In this document: in pieces, positions 18,222 to 25,845 of the stretch
Layout of the letters: each line of letters begins with the position of its first letter
Numbering within the stretch: the first letter of the stretch is position 1
Assembly (NCBI RefSeq): GCF_001017435.1
Contig: NZ_CP011371.1
Span: forward strand, 1,736,001-1,800,000
DNA from: Caldimonas brevitalea
GTDB lineage: Bacteria; Pseudomonadota; Gammaproteobacteria; Burkholderiales; Burkholderiaceae_C
Length of the DNA stretch: 64,000 nucleotides
Direction: 5' to 3'
Notes under the pieces: generated by a model
Database searches by the model: none
What the model was told of the DNA's origin: nothing
Seen by the model: only the letters and a program-made list of their open reading frames with translations
Position numbers and translations under genes: made by a program

Positions 18222-18623
18222 TCAGCGGTGCGACGGGTCCCATTCCGGATAGGAGGGGATGGGCGCGGTGTAGTCGAGCCAGGGCACTTGGTGCGAGGTC
18301 CAGATGCGCCATTGCGGGGCGGCGCCGGGGTCGTCGTCTAGCGACGCGACGCGCAGCACCAGCGTGTCTCGCCCGGCTTTCTGTGCCACCAGCTGACTGC
18401 CACACGTGCCGCAGAAATAGCGCAGCTTGCCGGGTGACGACTCATAGGACTTGAGCGACGCCTCGCCCTGCAGCCACTTGAAGTGCTCGTGCTTTACCAA
18501 AGCCGCGGTATTGAACGCGGCCGAGTGCGCCTTGCGACAGGTGCGGCAGGCGCAGTGTTGGATGGGCGAGTCGAGCCGGGTCACTTCGTACCTGACCGCG
18601 CCGCAGAGGCAGCTGCCTTGCAT
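18222..18623 (-). CDS. GFA-family zinc-binding protein
   Basis: A 133-residue protein of the glutathione-dependent formaldehyde-activating (GFA/CENP-V) family. The zinc-binding Cys clusters are visible: CLCGAVRYEV near the N-terminus, CACRTCRKAHSAAFNT, and YFCGTCGSQLVAQ. The fold is a beta sandwich with two zinc sites. True formaldehyde activation is established for only some members, so the activity here is unproven. The start is ATG 18623 (MQGSCLCG). It is a single gene between DUF2845 and glnS. Confidence 0.88.
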   Translation of the reverse strand: MQGSCLCGAVRYEVTRLDSPIQHCACRTCRKAHSAAFNTAALVKHEHFKWLQGEASLKSYESSPGKLRYFCGTCGSQLVAQKAGRDTLVLRVASLDDDPGAAPQWRIWTSHQVPWLDYTAPIPSYPEWDPSHR

Positions 18624-18765
18624 GGGATCCCCTGGTCATGAATGATGGCGGGTCGCAGTGTGGCACGGCGCAGGCAACCCGTGTAACGCTCTGGGCGCCT
18701 GTGCAACGGGGGCCATCGCGCCCCCCGGTCCTTGCTGGGCACGACCCGGGTGGCCGCGATGCCTG

Positions 18766-20817
18766 CTACTTCCCCCAAGAATCCTTCAAACCGGTGATCT
18801 TGTTGAACACCAATTGTCCGGGGGCATGCGCCTTGCGGTCGGTCACGAAATAGCCGTGCCGCTCGAATTGGAAGCGCGCTTCGGCGCCGGCCTGGGCCAG
18901 CGACGGCTCGAGGTAGGCGGTCACCACCTTCATGCTGTCCGGGTTCAGCGCCTGTTTGAAGTCCTTGCCGCCGGCGTCAGGTTGCGCCTCGGTGAACAAA
19001 CGGTCGTAGAGCCGCACTTCTGCCGGCACTGCGTCGGCCGCGCCGATCCAGGTGATGACCCCCTTGACCTTCACGCTGTCGGCGCCCGGCGTGCCGCTCT
19101 TGGTGTCGGGCACCACTTCGGCTTGCACGGCCGTCACGCGGCCCTGGTCGTCTTTCTCGCAGCCGGTGCACTTGATGACGTAGCCGTACTTCAGCCGCAC
19201 CATGTTGCCGGGATAGAGGCGGTGGTACCCCTTGGGCGGCGCTTCCATGAAGTCTTCGCGCTCGATCCACAGCTCCCGTCCCAGCGCGAACTCGCGCTTG
19301 CCCAGTTCCGGACGCGCCGGATGGGCGGGCGCGCCGCACGGCTCCAGGTGCGCGTCGCTGCCGAACAGCTCGGCCCAGTTGGTCAACCGCAGCTTGAGCG
19401 GGTCGAGCACGGCCATCGCGCGCGGCGCCTTGCCTTCGAGGTCTTCGCGTAGCGCACCGTCGAGGTTGGCGTAGTCGATCCAGCCGCCGGCCTTGCTGAC
19501 GCCGGTTCGCTCGCAGAACAAGCGGATCGCCTCCGGCGTGTAGCCACGCCGGCGCAAGCCGACGATGGTGGGCATGCGGGGGTCGTCCCAGCCGTCGACG
19601 ATGCCTTCGTCCACCAGCTGCTTGAGCTTGCGCTTGCTGGTGATCACATAGGTGAGGTTGAGCCGGGCGAATTCGTACTGGTGCGGCAGGTTGAAGGGCT
19701 CGATCTTGTGCGCCTGCAGCGCATGCGCGAGCAGCGGCGTGAAGTGCCGTGTTTCACGCTCGAGCAGGTCGAAGAAGGGGCCCAGCTCGTCGGCTACCGC
19801 GTCGGGTGTCTGCTCCCAGCGCTGGAACAAGGCGCACAGCTGCGTTTCGGCATCGCTGCTGTACAGCTTGTGCGCGAAGCCGCTGCAGTGCAGCGCGAAC
19901 TGCCGCGCGGTGTCGCCGCCCTGCTGGCGGATCTGCGCGACGAGTTGCCGCGCCGCCTCGAACTCGGGCGCGCGCAGGATCGGCACGATACGCTCCAGCG
20001 TCCAGTCGTAGAAGGGGCGCTGGTCCTCGAACTCGAGCGTGCAGACCGAGTGGGTGATGTTTTCCAGCGCGTCTTCGATTGGGTGCGCGAAGCTGTACAT
20101 CGGATAGATGCACCAGGTGTCGCCGGTGTTGTGGTGGGTGGCGTGCTTGATGCGGTAGATCGCCGGGTCGCGCATGTTGATGTTGGGCGAGGCCATGTCG
20201 ATCTTGGCGCGCACCACCATCGCGCCGTCGGGGTGCCGGCCGTCGCGCATTTCGCGCAGGCGGGCCAGGCTTTCGGCGGGCGGGCGGTTGCGGAAAGGGC
20301 TGTCGGTGCCGGGGGTGCCGAAATCACCGCGGCGCGCGCGCATTTCGTCGGGCGTCTGCTCGTCCACGTAGGCGTGGCCGTTCTCGATCAGGTACTCGGC
20401 CGCGCGGTACATGAAGTCGAAATAATTGCTCGCGTAGTACAGATGCGAGCTGCCATAGGCGTCCCAGCTGTAGCCCAGCCACTGCACGGCATCGAGGATG
20501 GAATCGACGTACTCCTGTTCTTCCTTCTCGGGGTTGGTGTCGTCGAAGCGCATGTGGCAGACGCCGCCGTAGTCCTGCGCCAGGCCGAAGTTGACCCAGA
20601 TGCTTTTGGCGTGGCCCACGTGCAGGTAGCCGTTGGGCTCCGGCGGGAAGCGCAGGCGCACGCGGGCGGGGTCGAGCGGGCCGCTGGCCTGGTGCGTCGA
20701 GTCGCCCGGGGTGCCGGCGTAGCGGCGGCCGTCGTAGCGGCCTTCTGCGAGGTCGCGCTCTATGATGCCGCGCAGGAAGTTGCTGGGCTTGTGCTCTTCT
20801 TTGGAGGGGGCCGTCAT
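18766..20817 (-). CDS. glnS: Glutaminyl-tRNA synthetase with large internal insertion
   Basis: A 683-residue class Ic synthetase that charges tRNA-Gln with glutamine. The HIGH-type motif is FPPEPNGYLHVGHAKSI (HVGH 66-69), the tRNA-acceptor region is YDWTLE (270-275), and the KMSKS-type loop is VITSKRKL (391-398). C-terminal anticodon-binding beta barrels follow (APRAMAVLDPLKLRLTNW onward). It is about 130 residues longer than the E. coli enzyme. Most of the excess is a roughly 100-residue segment (about 276-377) between DWTLERI and LPHQYEFARLNL, where E. coli has about 10 residues. The reading frame is intact and the flanking motifs are normal, so the gene should be functional. Confidence 0.95.
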   Translation of the reverse strand: MTAPSKEEHKPSNFLRGIIERDLAEGRYDGRRYAGTPGDSTHQASGPLDPARVRLRFPPEPNGYLHVGHAKSIWVNFGLAQDYGGVCHMRFDDTNPEKEEQEYVDSILDAVQWLGYSWDAYGSSHLYYASNYFDFMYRAAEYLIENGHAYVDEQTPDEMRARRGDFGTPGTDSPFRNRPPAESLARLREMRDGRHPDGAMVVRAKIDMASPNINMRDPAIYRIKHATHHNTGDTWCIYPMYSFAHPIEDALENITHSVCTLEFEDQRPFYDWTLERIVPILRAPEFEAARQLVAQIRQQGGDTARQFALHCSGFAHKLYSSDAETQLCALFQRWEQTPDAVADELGPFFDLLERETRHFTPLLAHALQAHKIEPFNLPHQYEFARLNLTYVITSKRKLKQLVDEGIVDGWDDPRMPTIVGLRRRGYTPEAIRLFCERTGVSKAGGWIDYANLDGALREDLEGKAPRAMAVLDPLKLRLTNWAELFGSDAHLEPCGAPAHPARPELGKREFALGRELWIEREDFMEAPPKGYHRLYPGNMVRLKYGYVIKCTGCEKDDQGRVTAVQAEVVPDTKSGTPGADSVKVKGVITWIGAADAVPAEVRLYDRLFTEAQPDAGGKDFKQALNPDSMKVVTAYLEPSLAQAGAEARFQFERHGYFVTDRKAHAPGQLVFNKITGLKDSWGK

Positions 20818-21017
20818 GGTGGGCTGTAAGGGGCGGAAAGGGCCGAAGAAAAAGTTACGGCCATTCTACGAGCCCGCTTCGGGCGACACCTTGCAAGGGG
20901 CGCGTCCGGCCCGCAGTAAGGGCTGGCGCGCTTTGTGAGCGCGCACACAAACGGTCGCAAGCGGATGCAATCTCTTCTGCTATGGTCCCGCCGACTTTGC
21001 TCGCCCACCCTTGCGCC

Positions 21018-21584
21018 ATGCTGCCCGATGTCGATCTGCCCGCCTTGCTTGCCCGCGTCGCCCACGGCGATCGTTCGGCATTCCGGGCCCTCTACGATGC
21101 GACGCAATCGCATCTGTTTCCCGTCGCGCGGCGCATCACGGGCAGCGACAGCACCGCCGCCGACGTGCTGCAGGAGTCGTACATGGCGATGTGGCACCGG
21201 GCCGACAGCTACGACCCGAGCCGCGCGGCCGTCATGACGTGGATGACCACCATCGTGCGCAACCGCTGCTTCGACCGTCTGGGTTCGGCGTCGTACCGGC
21301 ACGAGACGGCGCTGCCGGAGGAAGATCTCGACGGCTTGTGGCAAGTGCATGAGCATGAACGCGACGGCTCGGCCTGGGTCGGCGAGTCGCTCCAGCGCGA
21401 GCGACTGCAGCGCTGCCTGGGCCGCCTCGACGGCCGCCAGCGGCAGACCGTGGCGCTGGCGTTCCTGCGTGGCCTCAGCCACGCCGAAGTGGCGCAGCAC
21501 CTGGGCGAGCCGCTCGGCTCGGTCAAGGGCTGGATCCGCCGGGCGCTGTCGCATCTGAAAGACTGCCTGGGGGCCGCGGTATGA
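21018..21584 (+). CDS. ECF-type RNA polymerase sigma factor
   Basis: A 188-residue ECF sigma factor. Region 2 runs from LLARVAHGDRSAFRALYD through DVLQESYMAMWHRADSYDP to MTWMTTIVRNRCFDRL. Region 4 has RQRQTVALAFLRGLSHAEVA and HLGEPLGSVKGWIRRALSHL, the -35-binding helix-turn-helix. It should redirect polymerase to a stress regulon. The next gene, coupled through an overlapping 14-codon mini-cistron, is its probable anti-sigma. ATG 21018 starts the homologous part; ATG 20982 would add 12 residues. Confidence 0.9.
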   Translation: MLPDVDLPALLARVAHGDRSAFRALYDATQSHLFPVARRITGSDSTAADVLQESYMAMWHRADSYDPSRAAVMTWMTTIVRNRCFDRLGSASYRHETALPEEDLDGLWQVHEHERDGSAWVGESLQRERLQRCLGRLDGRQRQTVALAFLRGLSHAEVAQHLGEPLGSVKGWIRRALSHLKDCLGAAV

Positions 21585-21625
21585 GCGTTGCAGGCGAAGT
21601 GCGCAGCGCGGAGGTCGCTCGATGA
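21581..21625 (+). CDS. Translational-coupling mini-cistron between sigma and anti-sigma genes
   Basis: ATG 21581 overlaps the sigma-factor stop (ATGA). The frame reads MSVAGEVRSAEVAR and ends at TGA 21623-21625, which overlaps the anti-sigma ATG at 21622. GCGCGGAGG supplies the ribosome site for the downstream gene. Size, ends and the AGTGCGCAGCGCGGAGGT core match the start-site element before tcdA. It probably relays ribosomes and keeps sigma and anti-sigma synthesis coupled; the peptide itself may be unimportant. Confidence 0.6.
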   Translation: MSVAGEVRSAEVAR

Positions 21626-22383
21626 AGCTGCCGCCGCCCGGAATGCTGGACCGACTGGCCGGTGAATATGTATTGGGCACGATGCGCGGCGGCGCGCGGC
21701 GCCGCTTCGAACACTGGATGCGCGACAACCAGTGGCTGCGCGGTCGCGTCAGCGACTGGGAGCGCCGGCTGATGCCGATGGCGGCCTGGCTGCCGCGCGA
21801 GTCGGCGCCGCCCGGCACCTGGGACCGGCTCGAGCGGCGGCTGTTCGGCCACGGCGACCCGGTGATCCGCCAGGTCGGTGTGGGCACGACGGTCAGCCGC
21901 TGGCCGCTGCGCCTGGCCACGGCGTGGGCGGCATTGGCGTCGTTGTCGCTGGCCGCAGTGCTGGGCGTGCTGTGGCTGTCGCCGGAGCGACCGGCGGCGC
22001 CGGGCGACGCGACCATCGCGGAAACCGGTCAACAGGGCTTGCCGGCGAGTTATCTCGCCGTGCTGTCGGATGAGCAGGGCCGCACGACCTTGGTCGCCAG
22101 CGCGCCGCGTCACGGCCGCCAGCTCGAACTGAAGGTACTGCGGCCCACGGCGCCGCCTGTTGGCCGGCAGTGGGTGCTGTGGGCGCAATCGGCCGCGGGT
22201 GAGCGAACGGCGCTCGGTGTCGTCGAGCTGAACGGCCGTACCCGGCTCGACCTCGCCGGGACCGCCGAGCAACGGCTGTCGAACGCCGCGAGCTTGTTGA
22301 TCAGTGCCGAGCCGGACGCGGCGGCGCCGCCCGACCAGCCCACCCGGGTCGCGTGGTCCGGCCCCTGCGTCAAAACCTGGTAA
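21622..22383 (+). CDS. Anti-sigma factor, RskA-like
   Basis: A 253-residue protein. A cytosolic N-terminal part (LDRLAGEYVLGTMRGGARRR, then WERRLMPMAAWLP) resembles the anti-sigma domain of RskA/ChrR-group proteins. One transmembrane helix lies at about 98-118 (WAALASLSLAAVLGVLWLS), and the C-terminal domain is the periplasmic anti-sigma-K type (YLAVLSDEQGRTTLVASA, WVLWAQSAAGERTALGVVEL). It should hold the preceding ECF sigma inactive at the membrane until signalled. The classic zinc HxxxCxxC motif is absent. The gene is coupled to the sigma gene. Confidence 0.85.
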   Translation: MKLPPPGMLDRLAGEYVLGTMRGGARRRFEHWMRDNQWLRGRVSDWERRLMPMAAWLPRESAPPGTWDRLERRLFGHGDPVIRQVGVGTTVSRWPLRLATAWAALASLSLAAVLGVLWLSPERPAAPGDATIAETGQQGLPASYLAVLSDEQGRTTLVASAPRHGRQLELKVLRPTAPPVGRQWVLWAQSAAGERTALGVVELNGRTRLDLAGTAEQRLSNAASLLISAEPDAAAPPDQPTRVAWSGPCVKTW

Positions 22384-22446
22384 CAATTTCGTCGGACGAC
22401 GCGCAGAATTCCGAGATCCAGGTCGGCGGCTGTGCCGTATATCGTT

Positions 22447-22465
22447 CGTACCCGCTGTGGGTACG
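22447..22465 (+). promoter_or_regulatory. Inverted repeat in leader of the TPR gene
   Basis: CGTACCC and GGGTACG form a perfect 7-bp inverted repeat around GCTGT. It ends 20 bases before ATG 22486, with AGGGAGA between them. It could be an operator or a small mRNA hairpin next to the ribosome site. No T-tract follows, so it is not a terminator for the anti-sigma gene. Confidence 0.45.
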
Positions 22466-22485
22466 TCTGATAGGGAGATCCCGAC

Positions 22486-23013
22486 ATGTACAACTCGACC
22501 GTTTCCGCTTTCCGCACTGTCTCGCAGCCTCGCCTGCTGGCCCTCTCGGCCTTGAGCGCCTTCACGTTTGCCTGCGCGTTCGCGCTGTCGCCGCTGCCGA
22601 CCCACGCCGCCGACACTGGGGGCAGTTCCAGCACCGCCGCGCCGGCCGCCGACGCCGACATGGCGGCGGGGCGCAAGGCCGTGCAAGACAAGCGTTGGGC
22701 TGAGGCGGTCACCCACTTGCGCAAGGTCGTCGAGCGGGACCCGAACAACGCCGACGCGCACAACCTGCTCGGCTATTCCTACCGCTGGCAGAACCGGATG
22801 GACGAATCGTTCGCCCATTACGGCAAGGCGCTGGCGATCGACCCGCAGCACCGCGGCGCGCACGAATATGTCGGCGTCGCCTACCTGAAGGTGGGCAACC
22901 CGGCCAAGGCCGAGGAGCACCTGGCCAAGCTGCAGCAGATCTGCGGCAGCAACTGTGAAGAAACCCGCTCGCTGGCGGCCAAGGTGGCCGAATACCAGGC
23001 CGCCAAGCGCTGA
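22486..23013 (+). CDS. Exported TPR-repeat protein
   Basis: A 175-residue protein with a long signal peptide (LLALSALSAFTFACAFALSP then THA-AD cleavage). About three TPR units follow: AGRKAVQDKRWAEAVTHLRK, AHNLLGYSYRWQNRMDESFA and AHEYVGVAYLKVGNPAKAEE. It probably scaffolds protein contacts in the periplasm. It follows the sigma/anti-sigma pair by 102 bases and could be part of its regulon or operon. Two Cys near the C-terminus (QICGSNCEE) could form a disulfide. No partner is identified. Confidence 0.8.
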   Translation: MYNSTVSAFRTVSQPRLLALSALSAFTFACAFALSPLPTHAADTGGSSSTAAPAADADMAAGRKAVQDKRWAEAVTHLRKVVERDPNNADAHNLLGYSYRWQNRMDESFAHYGKALAIDPQHRGAHEYVGVAYLKVGNPAKAEEHLAKLQQICGSNCEETRSLAAKVAEYQAAKR

Positions 23014-23205
23014 AAGCGCACGGGGTCAGTGGGTGGTCACGCGCACGCCCCGCCAGCCCGGGCAGCGAGACAGGCCCGCGATAGCTTCGGTAGCGTCCGT
23101 TACGCCCTGCATCGAAGGTAAAGATGAGGTAAAGCGGCCCTCCGAATGGCGGGGTGGCGCGTTGAATGCCCAAGGCCCGCGACGAGGGCCGCCAAGGAGA
23201 ACCTG

Positions 23206-23577
23206 ATGAAGATTGCCGCCATCTTTGGAAGTGCCGCGGTTGCGCTGGCCGGGCTTGTGGCCGCCGTGCCGGCCCAGGCGGGTGACGTGTACTGGTCGGT
23301 GGGCGTGCATGGCCCGGGCGTGACAACGTCGGTGTCCAACCTGCCGCCGGTGCACTATGCGCCGCCGCCCGTGGTGTACCGCGCGCCGCCGGTCGTCTAT
23401 GCGCCGCAACCGGTCTACGTCCAGCCGGCGCCGGTGTACGTGGCGCCCGGATACTGGGGCCACCGGGGTCACCACCACCACCACCATCATCACCATCGCC
23501 ACCACGGTCATGGTCACGGCCATCACGGGCACCACGGCCATGGCCACCATGGTCACCACGGCGGCTGGGGCCGCTGA
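23206..23577 (+). CDS. Exported His-rich protein, probable metal binder
   Basis: A 123-residue protein with a signal peptide (AAIFGSAAVALAGLVAAVPA, cleaved at QAG). A Pro/Val/Tyr-rich middle follows (PPPVVYRAPPVVYAPQPVYV), then a C-terminus dominated by histidine: nine His in a row, followed by HGH repeats ending GGWGR. About 30 of the last 40 residues are His or Gly. This suggests binding of Ni, Zn or Cu in the periplasm or at the cell surface, inferred from composition only. AAGGAGA lies eight bases before ATG 23206. The upstream 190 bases contain no other gene. Confidence 0.7.
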   Translation: MKIAAIFGSAAVALAGLVAAVPAQAGDVYWSVGVHGPGVTTSVSNLPPVHYAPPPVVYRAPPVVYAPQPVYVQPAPVYVAPGYWGHRGHHHHHHHHHRHHGHGHGHHGHHGHGHHGHHGGWGR

Positions 23578-23635
23578 AGCCGACAGCCCTCCTGCCGGCG
23601 GCTGAGCACGCCGGCGCGCGAGCCCGCTGGCGCCC

Positions 23636-23659
23636 AAAAAAGGCGGCCTGGGAGCCGCC
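23636..23659 (-). terminator. Rho-independent terminator of the binding-protein gene
   Basis: Read on the minus strand, GGCGGC pairs with GCCGCC across six bases and is followed by six T (AAAAAA on plus). It lies 64 bases after the stop of the minus-strand binding-protein gene. Confidence 0.85.
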
Positions 23660-23722
23660 GAGGCAGTGGCAAGGGGTGCCTCTCGGCACCCTTTGGTCAA
23701 CCGGCCAACGCTTGGGCCGTGG

Positions 23723-24862
23723 TCACCAGTTGTCGGAACGGGTCACGGTGTCCCAGACGCCGGGACGTGCCGAGTAGACACTGATGACACCGTAGAACTG
23801 CTCGCCCTTGTCGTTGAAACGCACCGCATTGGTGACCGGCGCCAGTGCGTCGATGCGCTTGAGTTCCTCGGTCACCAACTTGCCATCGACGCTGCGGGCC
23901 TTTTGCATGGCCGCGGTGAGGACGTAGACCGCGTCGTAGGCGTAGTGCGCGCCATACACCGGCTCGCTCTGGTAGGCATTCTGGTATTTGTCGAGGAAGG
24001 CCTTGCCCTGCAGGAACTCGCGCGTCTCGATGATGGGCGAGGTCGCGTAGACTGCCTTGATGGGCAGCGCCGCCTTGATCAGCTTGTCGGTCTTGATCGT
24101 GTCGCCGCCCAGGATCTGCATCTTGTGCAACCCGGCCTTCGCGAGTTGATCGATCAGCGCCAGCGTCTGGAAGTCGGCCAGCGTGGTGACGATCACGTCC
24201 ACCTCGGCGGCCTTCAATTCGTCCACCAAAGCTTCGAATTCGGTCGTCTTGTCGTCGAGGGACTTGCGCACCGCCACGGGCTTGTTGCGCACCTTGATCT
24301 GCTCGGCCGCGCTGTCCGCCAGCCCCTTGCCGTAAGGCGTGTTGTCGTCGAGCACCCCATAGCGCCGGCCGTTCAGGCCGGTCGCGGCATAAGAACCCAT
24401 CGCCTTGGCCTGCAACGCATCGTTGGCGACCAGGCGCAAGGTGGTGGGCAGGCCCATGCGGGTGTACTCGGGCTTGGTCGAGATGGCCAGCTGAGGAATG
24501 TGGTGCTCCGCGTAGACCGGCGCCGCCGCCATGCTGACACCCGAGTTCAGATGGCCGACGACGGCTGATACTTTGGCGGCGGCCAGTTGCCGCGCGGCCG
24601 CCTTGCCGGTCTCGGCGTCGGCCTTGTCGTCGACCGCCACCACTTCGAGCTTGACCGGCTTGCCGTCGATCTTCAGGCCCTGCCGGTTGAGGTCGTTCAC
24701 GGCCAGCTCCACCCCGCGGAGCATGTCCTGACCCAATGCCGCGAGCGGCCCGGACAAGGGTTGCGCCACGCCGATCTTGACGGTGTCCGGAATGGGTGAG
24801 CAGGCCGCAAGGGCCAGACTGATGGCGGTCAAGGCGCCCAGGCCGGGCAGGGAACGGAACAT
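23723..24862 (-). CDS. Branched-chain amino acid-type ABC substrate-binding lipoprotein
   Basis: A 379-residue peripla_BP_6 protein. The signal peptide ends in a lipobox (ISLALAAC), so the mature protein is lipid-anchored. VKIGVAQPLSGPLAALGQDM and GVELAVNDLNRQGLKIDGKP are LivJ/LivK hallmarks, and VVGHLNSGVSMAAAPVYAEH lines the ligand cleft with the usual Ser. It should bind Leu/Ile/Val or a related amino acid. No livH, livM, livG or livF genes are adjacent. It ends at a strong terminator, so it is monocistronic. Confidence 0.9.
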   Translation of the reverse strand: MFRSLPGLGALTAISLALAACSPIPDTVKIGVAQPLSGPLAALGQDMLRGVELAVNDLNRQGLKIDGKPVKLEVVAVDDKADAETGKAAARQLAAAKVSAVVGHLNSGVSMAAAPVYAEHHIPQLAISTKPEYTRMGLPTTLRLVANDALQAKAMGSYAATGLNGRRYGVLDDNTPYGKGLADSAAEQIKVRNKPVAVRKSLDDKTTEFEALVDELKAAEVDVIVTTLADFQTLALIDQLAKAGLHKMQILGGDTIKTDKLIKAALPIKAVYATSPIIETREFLQGKAFLDKYQNAYQSEPVYGAHYAYDAVYVLTAAMQKARSVDGKLVTEELKRIDALAPVTNAVRFNDKGEQFYGVISVYSARPGVWDTVTRSDNW

Positions 24863-25026
24863 TCAGGTACTCCTCAGGTTGGCGCGATGATACGAAATGT
24901 AATCGCGCTGGCCGGGCCGGACTGCAGGTTTTGAGCCAAGATTGGCGATGAAACCCCCGATTCTGGTGGGTATCACCGCCGAAAAGGACGGCAAGTGAGT
25001 GCAACACTTCGTCCGCGATCGGGGTG

Positions 25027-25845
25027 TCACATTGCTTTGAAGCGCGTGGCGTAGAGCCGGCTGACGGCCAGCGTGCCTGCTCCGTCCTTCAGCACCAGGC
25101 TGAGTTTGCCGGTCTCATGTCGTTGTATGGAATGGATCGCGCTGGCCCGTACCACCGTGCCACGGTGCACCTGCCAGAACTGCTCTGCGTCAAGTTGGGG
25201 CAGCAGTTCGCGCAGCGCGGTGCGGATCAGATAGTCGCGCTCGGCCGTCACCACCCGCACGTACTTGTCCGCCGCTTCGAAATACAACACCTCGGCCACC
25301 GGGACGAGGTGGATGTGGTGGCCGACCGCTGCCTGCAGCACCTGCAGTGGCGCGGGCCGATGCGGGGACGATGGTATGTCCGCGTGTTGCAGCAGCAGAC
25401 CGCGCAACTGTGCCAGCAGGGGGTCGGTGTGCACCGCCGCACCCGCCTGGCTGCGCCGGGCCAGCGTCTCGCGCAGCCGGGCACAGCACTGCGCCAGCCG
25501 GGCCGGTGCCACCGGTTTGAGCAGGTAGTCGACGGCCGCGGTCTCGAAGGCCTGCACCGCGTACTGGTCGTAAGCGGTGACGAACACGATGAGCGGCAGG
25601 TCGTTCGCGTCCTCGGGCCAATCCTCGGCCAGGGCCTGGGCGACCTCCAGTCCGCTCAGCCCCGGCATGCGGATGTCCAGGAAACAGACCGAGGGGCGCT
25701 GCGCCAGCGCCTGCTCGAGTGCAGCGGTACCGTTGGCGGCCAGCGGCAGCACCCGCAGCTCGGGCCAGGCCTTCGCCAGCTCGGTCTGCAGCGCATGGGC
25801 CAGCAAGGGTTCGTCTTCAGCGATCAGGGCGGTCGGCGGTGCCAT
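25027..25845 (-). CDS. LytTR-family response regulator
   Basis: A 272-residue regulator. The receiver domain has the acidic pocket AEDEP (Glu10, Asp11), phosphoacceptor Asp57 in VCFLDIRMPGLSGLE, and Lys in DYLLKPVAPARL. A LytTR DNA-binding domain follows at about 165-270 (VAEVLYFEAADKYVRVVTAE, FWQVHRGTVVRASAI). Its ATG at 25845 overlaps the end of the kinase gene by 29 bases, so the two are translationally coupled. It should activate target promoters when phosphorylated; no obvious adjacent target exists. Confidence 0.92.
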   Translation of the reverse strand: MAPPTALIAEDEPLLAHALQTELAKAWPELRVLPLAANGTAALEQALAQRPSVCFLDIRMPGLSGLEVAQALAEDWPEDANDLPLIVFVTAYDQYAVQAFETAAVDYLLKPVAPARLAQCCARLRETLARRSQAGAAVHTDPLLAQLRGLLLQHADIPSSPHRPAPLQVLQAAVGHHIHLVPVAEVLYFEAADKYVRVVTAERDYLIRTALRELLPQLDAEQFWQVHRGTVVRASAIHSIQRHETGKLSLVLKDGAGTLAVSRLYATRFKAM

